This document shows, one piece after another, positions 15,850-23,784 of a stretch of 64,000 nt of DNA. The translations under genes were made by a program, and so were the position numbers. The notes under the pieces were generated by a model that made no database searches, was not told where the DNA came from, and worked only from the letters and a program-made list of their open reading frames with translations. Every line of letters starts with the position of its first letter. Position 1 is the stretch's first letter. The DNA lies in the NCBI RefSeq assembly GCF_006171285.1, contig NZ_CP040894.1, positions 11,206-75,205 on the forward strand, written 5' to 3'. This DNA is from Leclercia adecarboxylata (GTDB lineage: Bacteria > Pseudomonadota > Gammaproteobacteria > Enterobacterales > Enterobacteriaceae).

Positions 15850-18244
15850 GTCGGGTAGCAGACCTATATTGCTATAAATCCGCCCCCTAAGAACGGTACG
15901 TGCGAGTTTCCCCGCATACCGCTCAAGCCTTTAGTAAGTTCTTTGTTTCAGAACCGGCGACAAAACTGTGAATCTGTCGATGGCAATTCGGATGGAGTAA
16001 TATCAGGTTCGCCAATTCGTTAGATCCTCCCTTGTGTCTAGGATGGATATGATGCAAATGCCATCCTGTTTCCTGCGTGATCAACTCATGGCACGATGGA
16101 CATCGCATTTTTTGTTTTCTCCAAATGATGTTAAGGCTACGTCTGCCCTTTGCCTGGAGGCTCCAGATCTTTTGAAGTCTCCCTTCAAAGTATTCCTCAT
16201 CTTCTGGTAAATACGGATTTGCGTTTCCCCTGATTTTTACATGGCGCTTTATTGCAGTATCCGCGGCTCTGACCAATGAGAATGTTTTTCCTTCATGCCC
16301 TACGGCGGAGAAGGACCATTCACGCGCACCAATACGCTTGAAGTATTTCTCTTTGATCCAGTACTTGCTTCGTTTGGGATGTCTCCGCTTGCACCAGTAC
16401 CAGAGCAACTGCCAGATACGATAATCTACGTAACCGTAGGCTACTTTTGCGATGATATGCTGATGATAATTAGCCCATCCCTTAATAACCGGGTTAAGTT
16501 TTATAATTAACATCTCTGCTGTCGCCGCTAAGTTGTCTTTAACGATTTCCTTTATCTTTCTTAGGACATTTTTCAGGTTTTTAGCTGATGGTTTTATAAG
16601 AAATTTTCCATCATATTTCCTGATGTTCTGTCCGAGAAAGTCAAATCCATTGTCTATATGGGTGATAAGCGTTTTCTTCGGGGATAAGGAAAGCCCGCGT
16701 TCCGCCATAAAGGCCTCAATAATCGGTTTTACTTTCTCATTTAGCAGTTCAGATGAAATGCCAGTGACCACGAAGTCATCCGCATATCGCACGACGTTGA
16801 TTTTGTACTTCTTCCTGTGGTGGTTAGAATATCCCCCAAATGCTTCCCGGAGTCTTCTTTCCAGCCCATCGAGCGCCATATTAGCCAGCACCGGGGATAT
16901 TGGCGACCCCTGCGGTGTGCCTGAATTCGTTGAGTTAAATAGATTATTTTCTATAAATCCCGCTTTCAGCCATTTCTTGAGCACCTGTTTATCCAACGGA
17001 ATGTTGGCAAGCAACCAGTCGTGGCTGATGTTATCGAAGCAGCCTTTGATATCGCCTTCGAGCACCCATTTCGCCGAATGCTTTTTCGCCAGGTTAATAA
17101 ACAAGGCTTCTATCGCATCCGCCGTTGAGCGCATAGGGCGAAAACCGTAGCTATTGTAGTCCGCTACTGACTCGGATGCAGGTTCCAACGCTAACAGGTA
17201 TAGTGCCTGCATTGCACGATCCTGCATAGTTGGTATCCCCAGAGGGCGACGAGTGCCGTCAGATTTAGGGATGAGTATTCGACGAAGAGGCCTCGGGTTA
17301 TACCCGCTCCGCTTCATTTTACCCAGAGCATTCCACTTCTTCTCGGGAGTGTTCCAAATATCTCCATCAACGCCGGGAGTACTTTTCCCTGCATTCTCAG
17401 TAACCCTTCGTACGGCAATAGTTTTTGCTGAGAAGGATCGAGTCAACATGCGCTGCAAGTATTTCACCTTGCGCCATTGTTGACTCCTTGCAGCCTTCGC
17501 GATACGGACCTGTAGCTTCCTCACCTGTTGATGATTGGTTTTCCAGTCTATGGAATGCCAGTGTATCGGGTGGGAGGACGCAGATGCACTGATGTCAGCT
17601 GCATTCAACTTGCTTTCCTCCTTAGGGATGCTTTACCTGTTTTCTCGCGATTAAAGACCTGATGGAAGTCTGCCCACTTTCGTGTTGAGGCAAATTTCGA
17701 ACCCCTATCCACTCCATTACAGAGCGGCCTTCGCTTTCTCCATCTTCCTTTACCCGCACCCCCAACAACTCACTTTGCAGTTCGTTTGCCTCTAGGGCAG
17801 GAATACGGGCTTACCAAGTTCCATAAACATCACACGGGCGGGGTAGATCTTGCCTATTCACCGGTGGCCTTATTGTCAGCGATATCTCATCCAGTAAGAG
17901 AGTATCCGGCCACGCACCTTTTGGTCTGAGCCTGACAGCAACTTTGGCTCCTTCTACGTCACGATGTTTATCAGCAATTCACATATGTTGATCTTACCGC
18001 CCAGCCTAGCGTCTCATCCACCTGTTGCTGGTAGAATCCAGGTTTACCCTCGCGGGGACACCCGATGTCGATGACATGACTACATTGTAGGGATGCTTCA
18101 TACCTCACCGTTACCAGTGACGCACTATCCTTAGGCTACCGTTAGCTGAATAACGAGTCCCTCTTCCAGATTGGTTGGGACAATGATGAATATGGCTTAC
18201 GCCATGAGATTCTATGTATATAATTTCACGACTTCTTGTCGCAC
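15850..18244 (-). mobile_element. Group II intron with encoded maturase, inserted in hok
   Basis: About 2395 nt on the minus strand. The 5' end GTGCGACAAG (from 18244) fits the GUGYG consensus. Domain V is clear at 15891-15924 (GAGCGGTATGCGGGG-AAAC-TCGCACGTACCGTTC, catalytic AGC near its base), followed by domain VI and a 3' end ...CTACCCGAC at 15850. These borders leave exons which, joined, restore the last codons of Hok (E-F-S-K-stop) at exactly 52 residues, independent support for the junctions. The maturase stop overlaps domain V by two bases. Confidence 0.85.
15923..17608 (-). CDS. ltrA: Group II intron reverse transcriptase/maturase with HNH domain
   Basis: 561-residue intron-encoded protein. 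An RT domain covers about residues 80-370: GVDGDIWNTPEKKW, RRILIPKSDGTRRPLGIPTMQDRAMQAL, YGFRPMRSTADAI, GDIKGCFDNISHDWLL, GTPQGSPISPVLANMALDGLE, and the catalytic VVRYADDFVV near 272. It is followed by the maturase (X) region with INPVIKGWANYH-type sequence, and a C-terminal HNH nuclease with CPSCHELI...WHLHHIHPRHKGG...LILLHPNCHRQIHS. All catalytic residues are present, so the intron may still be mobile. This class of gene is listed as retA on IncR-type plasmids. Confidence 0.93.
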   Translation of the reverse strand: MNAADISASASSHPIHWHSIDWKTNHQQVRKLQVRIAKAARSQQWRKVKYLQRMLTRSFSAKTIAVRRVTENAGKSTPGVDGDIWNTPEKKWNALGKMKRSGYNPRPLRRILIPKSDGTRRPLGIPTMQDRAMQALYLLALEPASESVADYNSYGFRPMRSTADAIEALFINLAKKHSAKWVLEGDIKGCFDNISHDWLLANIPLDKQVLKKWLKAGFIENNLFNSTNSGTPQGSPISPVLANMALDGLERRLREAFGGYSNHHRKKYKINVVRYADDFVVTGISSELLNEKVKPIIEAFMAERGLSLSPKKTLITHIDNGFDFLGQNIRKYDGKFLIKPSAKNLKNVLRKIKEIVKDNLAATAEMLIIKLNPVIKGWANYHQHIIAKVAYGYVDYRIWQLLWYWCKRRHPKRSKYWIKEKYFKRIGAREWSFSAVGHEGKTFSLVRAADTAIKRHVKIRGNANPYLPEDEEYFEGRLQKIWSLQAKGRRSLNIIWRKQKMRCPSCHELITQETGWHLHHIHPRHKGGSNELANLILLHPNCHRQIHSFVAGSETKNLLKA

Positions 18245-18464
18245 ACTGAATTCGTAAGCAAGTACGGCAGCGACCTCCCGTTTTCCGTCCTTCAGGCGGA
18301 TTTCGCAAAGCGATTTCCTCGTCAGGTAAGTGAATGCCAGCAGTGTGAGACACACTATCAGTACGCACCAGATAACGGTACTTCGCGGCAGTTTAATAGC
18401 CTTCTTCTCCTTGCGCAGAGCGCAGTAAGCGGCTAATCTAGATGTGTCTAGCATGTAGATCAGC

Positions 18465-18505
18465 CTCGGTTTGTACTGTCCCCCAAAAGTTGGACAGAAT
18501 AATCG
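18465..18505. mobile_element. Possible IS3-family end remnant
   Basis: The sequence TGTACTGTCCCCCAAAAG continuing into TTGGACAG resembles terminal repeats of IS3-family elements. It sits where homology to the hok leader ends. No transposase frame accompanies it. Identification is by resemblance only. Confidence 0.3.
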
Positions 18506-18517
18506 AGGCATCTCAGA

Positions 18518-18547
18518 AAGAGTCCATGGAATACATGGGCTCTTTTT
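18518..18547 (+). terminator. Terminator hairpin
   Basis: AAGAGTCCATG - GAATA - CATGGGCTCTTTTTT: an 11-bp stem with one wobble pair and a six-base T run on the plus strand. Confidence 0.65.
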
Positions 18548-18606
18548 TGTTTCCTGTTAAAGCTAAATAACGTGTTCCGCAATCGAATTATCCATTACGT
18601 TGCTTA

Positions 18607-19032
18607 TTACTTCACCCGTTTCGCTGCTTCATCAATAACCTTTTCGCCATCTTCTTTCGTGAATGCACCCTACTGAGGTTCCGGAATAATTTCCAGTACC
18701 ACCTCTGAAGGTCTGCACAGCCGGGTTCCTGCAGGTGTGACAACAATTGGCCGGTTGATAAGAATTGGATGCTGCAGCATCAATTCTATTAGTTGCTCAT
18801 CGGTAAACCTGTCTTCTGCAAGCCCCAGTTGCTCATAAGGCTCAACATTCTTACGCAGCAATGCATGTACCGTAATTCCCATATCTGAAATAAGTTTAAT
18901 AAGCTCATCGTGGGTCGGGGGTGTATCAAGATAATAAATTATCGTCGGTTCGTTGCCGCTGTTACGGATCATCTCCAGCGTGTTGCGTGAAGTACCACAG
19001 GCCGGGTTGTGATAGATGGTAATATTGCTCAT
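18607..19032 (-). pseudogene. arsC: Arsenate reductase gene with an amber codon at position 121
   Basis: Thioredoxin-like arsenate reductase of the R773 ArsC type, reducing arsenate to arsenite with glutaredoxin. YHNPACGTSRNTLEMIRNSG carries the catalytic Cys12 and its surroundings, and the arginines of the active site are in LLRKNV and HPILINRPIV...GTRLCRPSEVV. After EIIPEPQ the frame has TAG at 18670-18672, then continues GAFTKEDGEKVIDEAAKRVK to TAA at 18607. That restores 141 residues, the exact R773 length; the amber replaces the Lys codon of the homologue. The truncated 120-residue product keeps the catalytic core and may retain some function. Only a remnant of arsB lies upstream. Confidence 0.85.
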
Positions 19033-19044
19033 ATCAGTATCTCA

Positions 19045-19281
19045 TTACAAAGTGACAGAGAGCCGCCACGCCAGCGCGGCCAGGGTGACAAACAGCACCG
19101 GCAGAGTCATGACAATGCCGGTACAGAAGTAATATCACCCAGGTGATCGTCATATTTTTCCGGGCAAGCACATGCAGCCACAGCAGGGTTGCCAGACTGC
19201 CAATCGGAATGATTTTCGGGCATAAATCATGGCCTCTTTGACGACGCCGGTCGCCGTACTCCCGTCAATCGACAGCGCGCC
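19045..19281 (-). pseudogene. arsB: arsB C-terminal remnant
   Basis: Minus-strand pieces read [21 protein letters not shown], then [27 protein letters not shown], then after a frameshift [27 protein letters not shown] and stop at 19045. This is the C-terminal tail of the arsenite efflux permease ArsB. The segment with the NVIGCDLG region is deleted. Homology begins abruptly near 19281, where unrelated sequence joins. It precedes arsC by 13 bases, as in an ars operon. Confidence 0.8.
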
Positions 19282-19359
19282 AAAGGGATGATCGCCGTTG
19301 CAGAACTGGCGCTCGAGCTTTTAGAACACATCCGTCAGTTTATTGGCTGATACGGATAC

Positions 19360-19387
19360 AAAAGGCATCTTCGGGTGCCTTTTTTTA
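19360..19387 (+). terminator. Rho-independent terminator
   Basis: AAAAGGCA - TCTTCGGG - TGCCTTTTTTT: compact stem with a seven-base T run on the plus strand, following a short coding tail (…LLEHIRQFIG-stop at 19348-19350) of an unidentified truncated gene. Confidence 0.75.
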
Positions 19388-19859
19388 TTAAACTTCCAGC
19401 CAAGCTTTCACCCCCTGCAGGTGTAACCACTTCAATATGTCGATCACATCACTGGCAGAGTACACGCCATAGTTCTGGTGCGTTTGCTCCCCTTTACATT
19501 CAGTCACCATAATGGTGTCCAGTGTCACAGGTGACGTAAGGAATTAAACCGTAGGCGTAAAAAAGGCAGCAGCCGCAGCTACGGGAACGTCTGACCGCAA
19601 CGGAAAAAGCTTACCGCTCCGGATAAACAGCGGTAACTCTGCGTCAGCAGCAACAGGTAGAAATGCAGAAACGTCTCGATACTATCGAAACAAGGTAACT
19701 GAAACGGTCACGCTGCGTAGAGCAAGGCTGCAATCCATGAAAAAGCAAAATGCCAATAAAGCGAAGAAGCTTAAATTAATCTTGGCTAAGGCGCTAAATG
19801 ATGTCACCAAAATGATATATATCCGAGAGCTGAAACAGGCTTGGCGCATCCCCTTTAGC
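19388..19859. other. Gene fragments of unknown origin
   Basis: Minus strand 19388-19540 reads TLDTIMVTECKGEQTHQNYGVYSASDVIDILKWLHLQGVKAWLEV-stop without a convincing start, so it looks like a C-terminal fragment. Plus strand 19540-19830 has short, stop-interrupted basic frames (KKGSSRSYGNV, QVEMQKRLDTIETR). No family recognised. Confidence 0.4.
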
Positions 19860-19990
19860 ACTTAATTACTCAAATACTCATTTGAGTAAAAACACATTTT
19901 TTCATTTACACATTTTTTTTGGTGCGATAAAGTCAGCACTCAAAAACTCATAACAGTAAATACTCATTTACTCATGTGAGTAAAAGTTGT
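19860..19990. promoter_or_regulatory. parH: parH-like centromere and parFG operator (ACTC boxes)
   Basis: Repeated ACTCA/TGAGT tetramer-type boxes with AT-rich spacers (ACTCAAATACTCATTTGAG, ACTCAAAAACTC, ACTCATTTACTCATGTGAG) directly upstream of parF. In the TP228 system ParG binds ACTC boxes at the operator and centromere. More boxes lie between parF and parG (20630-20660) and after parG (20905-20950), which is denser than the single upstream array of TP228. Confidence 0.75.
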
Positions 19991-20007
19991 AAAAAATGAG
20001 GCGCTAA

Positions 20008-20625
20008 ATGAAAGTTATATCTTTTCTGAATCCTAAGGGCGGAAGCGGTAAAACTACCGTGACAATCAACGTTAGTACCAGCATTGCAAAAAAACATCGT
20101 GTAGCAGTTGTCGACACAGATCCACAGCAAAGCCTGGCGAACTGGAACAAAGCAGAAAAAGCAAACTTCGATGTTTTTACTGCTGCATCTGAGAAAGATG
20201 TCTATACCATCAGAAAAGAACTGGCGGACTATGACTATGTCATCATCGATGGCGCTGGCGCTCTTTCTGTTATAACTGCAGCTGCTGTGATGGTTAGTGA
20301 CCTGGTCATCATCCCGGTTACGCCGTCACCTCTTGATTTTTCTGCCTCTGGTGCAGTTATCAGTGTTCTTGAAGCACAGTCGTATAACAGACCGGTAGAA
20401 TGCCGCTTCCTTATCACACGCAAAATCGAGCAAGCAACAATGCTCACTGTGTTACGGGAAAGTATCACTGCAACAGGTATCGCTTCCTTAAAAACTACAA
20501 TCACGCAGCGGCAGAGCTACGTTAAATCTGTGCTTGAGGGAGAGACTGTATTTGATACCAATGACGGTGCAGCGAAAGGCGAGATAGAAGTTCTGGCAGG
20601 TGAAATCCTCAAGTTAGTTGATTAA
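20008..20625 (+). CDS. parF: ParF partition ATPase
   Basis: 205-residue Walker-type partition ATPase without an N-terminal HTH (type Ib), very close in sequence and length to ParF of TP228 (206). Deviant Walker A FLNPKGGSGKTTVTINV lies at residues 5-20; Walker A' VVDTDPQQSLANW at about 36-48; Walker B YDYVIIDGAGALS at about 72-84; and VIIPVTPSPLDFSASG at about 97-112. It polymerises on ATP and moves plasmids bound through ParG. The start is the ATG after GAGGCGCTAA. ParG follows 52 bases downstream. Confidence 0.93.
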   Translation: MKVISFLNPKGGSGKTTVTINVSTSIAKKHRVAVVDTDPQQSLANWNKAEKANFDVFTAASEKDVYTIRKELADYDYVIIDGAGALSVITAAAVMVSDLVIIPVTPSPLDFSASGAVISVLEAQSYNRPVECRFLITRKIEQATMLTVLRESITATGIASLKTTITQRQSYVKSVLEGETVFDTNDGAAKGEIEVLAGEILKLVD

Positions 20626-20677
20626 ATACACATTTACACATAAACTCAAATGAGTAAATGTGTATTGGAGTAATTCA

Positions 20678-20917
20678 ATGAGTTTAGTAAAGCAGAATCG
20701 CAATCAGCCAGCACCTGCAAAGGTGATGACTTTCGGTGAAAACAGAGACTTAAATAAAGTCATTTCGACAGCACCTGCGGCTGTACAAAAGCGTTTGAAC
20801 TTCAACATGCCAGAAGATAAACATCAAAGACTGAAAGCCGCATGTGCTCGAAAAGGAGTATCGATTTCTGACGTGATGAATGATCTTGTCGATGCATGGC
20901 TAAAAGAGAATGAGTAA
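20678..20917 (+). CDS. parG: ParG ribbon-helix-helix partition/repressor protein
   Basis: 79 residues, from the ATG at 20678 preceded by GGAG; an earlier in-frame start at 20660 is less likely. The N-terminal tail is flexible and basic (MSLVKQNRNQPAPAKVMTFGENRDLNKV). The C-terminal RHH fold is RLNFNMPEDKHQRLKAACARKGVSISDVMNDLVDAWLKENE, nearly the same as TP228 ParG (AACARKGTSITDVVNQLVDNWLKENE). It binds ACTC boxes as centromere-binding protein and autorepressor and stimulates ParF. Confidence 0.92.
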   Translation: MSLVKQNRNQPAPAKVMTFGENRDLNKVISTAPAAVQKRLNFNMPEDKHQRLKAACARKGVSISDVMNDLVDAWLKENE

Positions 20918-21303
20918 ATGATATTTTACTCCTAAACTCATTTACTCAAATTTTCATTAGGCTATTTGTCTACGCTTATCAAAATTGGGTTATGGTCAAT
21001 GTCAGTTAACAAACCATGAACTACGAGTCCGGTTCGAAGGATACAATCGTAGTGCTCGCCACAGCCTGTGACCGGGCTTGCCCGCGAACAGGCGAGGAAG
21101 CGCAATTGCTTAAGGATCGAAGGTAGCACTTACGCTCGAAACACGACCTTGCATATGCTTCTGTAGCATCATGATTAATATCAATTTTATTCACATATCC
21201 AACGGATAGATCAATTATTCAGATCAATATACAGATCATGTAAGTACAAAAGAGATCACTCTCCCTATAAGCATATGATCCATAATTAAAAAAACAGGAT
21301 TCT
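20918..21303. other. Origin-proximal AT-rich region with Dam-site cluster
   Basis: No ORF. After the last ACTC boxes comes a GC-rich patch (21020-21150) able to form hairpins, possibly a control RNA or an ancient insertion. An AT-rich stretch follows with five GATC sites between 21209 and 21280, typical of replication origins. The iterons start at 21304. Confidence 0.55.
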
Positions 21304-21406
21304 GACGGTTACTTTCATAAAAAAAGCGGTTACTTTCATGACCGTAGCGTTTACTTTCATAACTGAGGCGGTTATTTTCATAACCTAGATGCGGTTACTA
21401 TCATAA
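21304..21406 (+). repeat. Five iterons upstream of repA (oriV)
   Basis: Five direct repeats of the form GCGGTTACTTTCATAA begin at 21304, 21326, 21347, 21368 and 21391, spaced 21-23 bp (two helical turns), with one to three mismatches. They are binding sites for the RepA initiator and mark the origin. The arrangement matches RepFIB-type replicons. Confidence 0.9.
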
Positions 21407-21430
21407 TTATGGCTGCTTTTACTCACTGGA

Positions 21431-21439
21431 TGTGGATAA
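21431..21439 (-). promoter_or_regulatory. Consensus DnaA box abutting the repA start
   Basis: TGTGGATAA is the exact complement of the DnaA consensus TTATCCACA and ends at the base before the repA ATG. Binding of host DnaA here could both assist origin opening and limit repA expression. Confidence 0.75.
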
Positions 21440-22312
21440 ATGGAAAATTCTGAAGCGCAGCAAAGTCCTTTTGCTATCAACAAGAAAGGTTCTGGAGAAA
21501 GTTATGAACTGACTCCGAACAGTAATAAGACAGTTCAGCCTGTAGCTCTGTTACGTCTTAGCGTGTTTACTCCTGTGTCGCCAAAGGAAAAGGGAAAACG
21601 CGATTTTCTGATTGATGCTTCTGAAGAACTATCCAGCTTGGAGGTGGCTCGACAGGAAGGCTATACCAACATCAAAATTCAGGGCGCAAAGCTCGGCATG
21701 TCAACTGACTTTAAAACCTGGATTGGCATCATTTCTGCTTTCTCCAAGTACGGATATACTGCGGATAAAATTTGTCTGCCGTTCTCTGAGTTTGCGAGGA
21801 TGTGCGGCCTCCGGCCAACAGATATCAATGGACGTGCCCGTAACCGGTTAAGTGAGGCACTGTTTAACCTATCCAGCGTTACTCTCTCGTTTCGTAGCCA
21901 GGATGGAAAGCGCAGCCTCGTTACTCACCTTGTGCAGCGTGCCCAGCTGGACATGGATACTAATATGGTCGAATTAGTCGGTGACCCAAGCCTCTGGGAA
22001 TTATATCGCTACGATCATAAGGTTCTGCTTGGTCTGAAAGCACTCTCGGCGCTGTCACGTAAAGAGTCTGCTCAGTCTCTGTATGTCTATTTCGAAAGCA
22101 TGCCAGCAGGCACGCTGTACGTCTCTATGAAGCGTCTACGTGAAAGGCTTGCTATGGAATCTCAGGTTAAAGACCAGAATGCAACCATACGGCGCGCGAT
22201 GAAGGATCTGAAGAGCATTGGTTATCTTGATTACAACGAGACCAAAAAAGGTCGGGAAATCATGTTCATTGTTCATAACCGCTCGCCGCGACTCGCGTTG
22301 ACCGTCGCATGA
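21440..22312 (+). CDS. repA: RepFIB-like replication initiator
   Basis: 290-residue initiator with two winged-helix-type domains. It resembles the RepFIB initiator along its length: VALLRLSVFTPVSP, EGYTNIKIQGAKLGMSTDFKTWIGIISAFSKYG, LPFSEFARMCGL, DHKVLLGLKALSALSRKESAQSLYVYFESMP, and NATIRRAMKDLKSIGYLDYNETKKGREIMFIVHNRSPRL. It binds the iterons on both sides of its gene. The N-terminal 30 residues are polar and variable. I cannot tell by eye whether typing would call it IncFIB, IncR or a relative; the flanking recombinase genes in opposite orientation favour a RepFIB-like layout. Confidence 0.88.
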   Translation: MENSEAQQSPFAINKKGSGESYELTPNSNKTVQPVALLRLSVFTPVSPKEKGKRDFLIDASEELSSLEVARQEGYTNIKIQGAKLGMSTDFKTWIGIISAFSKYGYTADKICLPFSEFARMCGLRPTDINGRARNRLSEALFNLSSVTLSFRSQDGKRSLVTHLVQRAQLDMDTNMVELVGDPSLWELYRYDHKVLLGLKALSALSRKESAQSLYVYFESMPAGTLYVSMKRLRERLAMESQVKDQNATIRRAMKDLKSIGYLDYNETKKGREIMFIVHNRSPRLALTVA

Positions 22313-22526
22313 AGGCGGTCACATTCATAACAATGACGCTACAAGGCGGTCATATTCATAATATTCCAATCAAAAACGGTCGTTTTCATAAGTGCAGCCT
22401 ATTCTGAGGGCTTTACGCCGTTTAAATGAGCCGAGTTTTATGAACGCAGCGATATCTTATCTGTGAGCAAGTTATGAAAGTAACCGCCTGTTTTGAATGC
22501 TCCCGCCCATTTATGATAGTGACCGC
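22311..22526. repeat. Iterons downstream of repA (three direct, two inverted)
   Basis: Direct copies GCGGTCACATTCATAA (about 22315), GCGGTCATATTCATAA (about 22346) and ACGGTCGTTTTCATAA (about 22376); inverted copies TTATGAAAGTAACCGC (22472-22487) and TTATGATAGTGACCGC (22511-22526). As in RepFIB, the downstream set probably titrates RepA or mediates copy control. Confidence 0.85.
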
Positions 22527-22598
22527 TTTCCGTTGGATGTTAGTTATCTACACGAAACAGACATTAAGTTAGCTAAGCCATTTTTATCGTGAACAGGG

Positions 22599-23366
22599 CT
22601 AACGATTGCCGCGCAGAAGCTGCAGCGCATCCTGCGTATCGAGTGAGAACCGGACCTGCTGACTGGCGGCCACATCGAGCGCAAATATCTTTGTGTACAC
22701 TTCCGTTGATTCAAACTTCTTGTGCCCCATCAGGACCTGCAGAATCTTCGGGTGAACATGGCCATATAAAAGGTGCATTGCGAAGCTGTGTCTGAACGTA
22801 TGCGGGCTGACCGGAATACTGAATCTCACGCCGTCCCGTTCCGCTGCGTCGACGGCACGCTCAAGCCAGTTGCGTACTGTCCGGTCGGTAACTCCCCAGA
22901 CCGGCATGGCCCGATGTTCACCTATTAGCTTGTCGTCCTCGAATCTTTCCCGCGTGCTCGCAAATAGCCGACGCATTTCATCCACGTATCCGGGGTCTGA
23001 CAGCGGGATCACCCGGTTCGCACTTTTTTCCTTTTTCGGGCGACCGCCAGCTGTGCGGCGTTGTTTGGCCGTACGGACCACCACGTGCGGGATCTCATCA
23101 TTGAGGTGAAAGTCCCTTCTTCTGAGTGCCAGTGTTTCGTTGAGGCGTGCGCCGGTGTTCCACAGCGTGTTAATAAAGGCGTGTTGATTCCAGTCGGGTA
23201 AGTAATGCAGCAGACCAGCCACTTCCGGTGCCAGAAGGTATTTAGGCATCTCGTTATAGTGCCTGGCCATTTCCCGCAGCGAGAGAGCCCGGCCGTAGTC
23301 AAACGGTGCAGAAGTAGCAGTCACCTGCAGGGCAGGGGAGTGATGAACAAAAGCGGGCAGATTCAT
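22599..23366 (-). CDS. Tyrosine recombinase next to the replicon
   Basis: 255-residue phage-integrase-family recombinase. The catalytic set is visible: NTGARLNETLALRRRDF (first Arg), HTFRHSFAMHLLYG (H-x-x-R), LMGHKKFESTEVYTKIFALD (His and nucleophilic Tyr). The N-terminal arm/core-binding domain is short. RepFIB plasmids carry such a gene beside repA in opposite orientation, where it resolves multimers or mediates integration. About half of its residues match the second recombinase at 23785-24564, suggesting an old tandem duplication or two acquired paralogues. Confidence 0.88.
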   Translation of the reverse strand: MNLPAFVHHSPALQVTATSAPFDYGRALSLREMARHYNEMPKYLLAPEVAGLLHYLPDWNQHAFINTLWNTGARLNETLALRRRDFHLNDEIPHVVVRTAKQRRTAGGRPKKEKSANRVIPLSDPGYVDEMRRLFASTRERFEDDKLIGEHRAMPVWGVTDRTVRNWLERAVDAAERDGVRFSIPVSPHTFRHSFAMHLLYGHVHPKILQVLMGHKKFESTEVYTKIFALDVAASQQVRFSLDTQDALQLLRGNR

Positions 23367-23784
23367 AACGCACCTGGCGATAAGGATGCGCTACGCAAAA
23401 TCTGGCCCGATAACCCCCGTTAACCGTGTCATTTTTCACGTAGCGCAATCTGGTGAAGTTCTGGTTCCATTTTCGCCGCTGCCGGCGTCGGAAACTACGG
23501 AAAAAACCCGCAGAGCCGGGATCTTACATTTTCCTGTTTCTGGAAATATACCATAAAAAGGAAAGAGATAATTTAGCAGGCTGATCAGAGAAGGATCCAA
23601 AATGGATCCTTTTTCCTTGGATGATGTGGTGATCGGGTGGTGGTAAGGCCCATATGATGTGTTCTGTGACAAACTGCCCCCGGTGAGGCAGCGCTTCCTG
23701 AAAATACAGAAACCGGAAAGGGCAGTAAATCAGGGTAAGGCGAGACAAGCCCGCCGGGAGTATCAGTTAGGTAGTGATGCTGTC

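Larger units (their letters stand above)
15844..18397 (-). pseudogene. hok: hok-family toxin gene, start codon lost and split by the group II intron
   Basis: The 5' exon 18397-18245 encodes [50 protein letters not shown], a clear Hok/FlmA membrane toxin that kills plasmid-free cells. The 3' exon 15849-15844 supplies Lys and TAG. The expected start codon is ATT (18395-18397) where Hok genes have ATG, although the AAGGAG ribosome site before it is kept. Upstream conservation stops near 18440 and an IS3-like end follows, so the mok/sok regulatory leader seems lost. The toxin is probably not made, or only weakly from ATT. The short GC hairpin after the 3' exon (GGAGGCGGG...) matches the hok 3' region. 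Confidence 0.8.

Noticed and set aside
18121..18125. CGCAC (GTGCG on the minus strand) as the group II intron 5' end
   Set aside because: Using 18244 instead restores the Hok C-terminus with exactly 52 residues and gives a better-placed domain I start, so the inner GTGCG is treated as internal.
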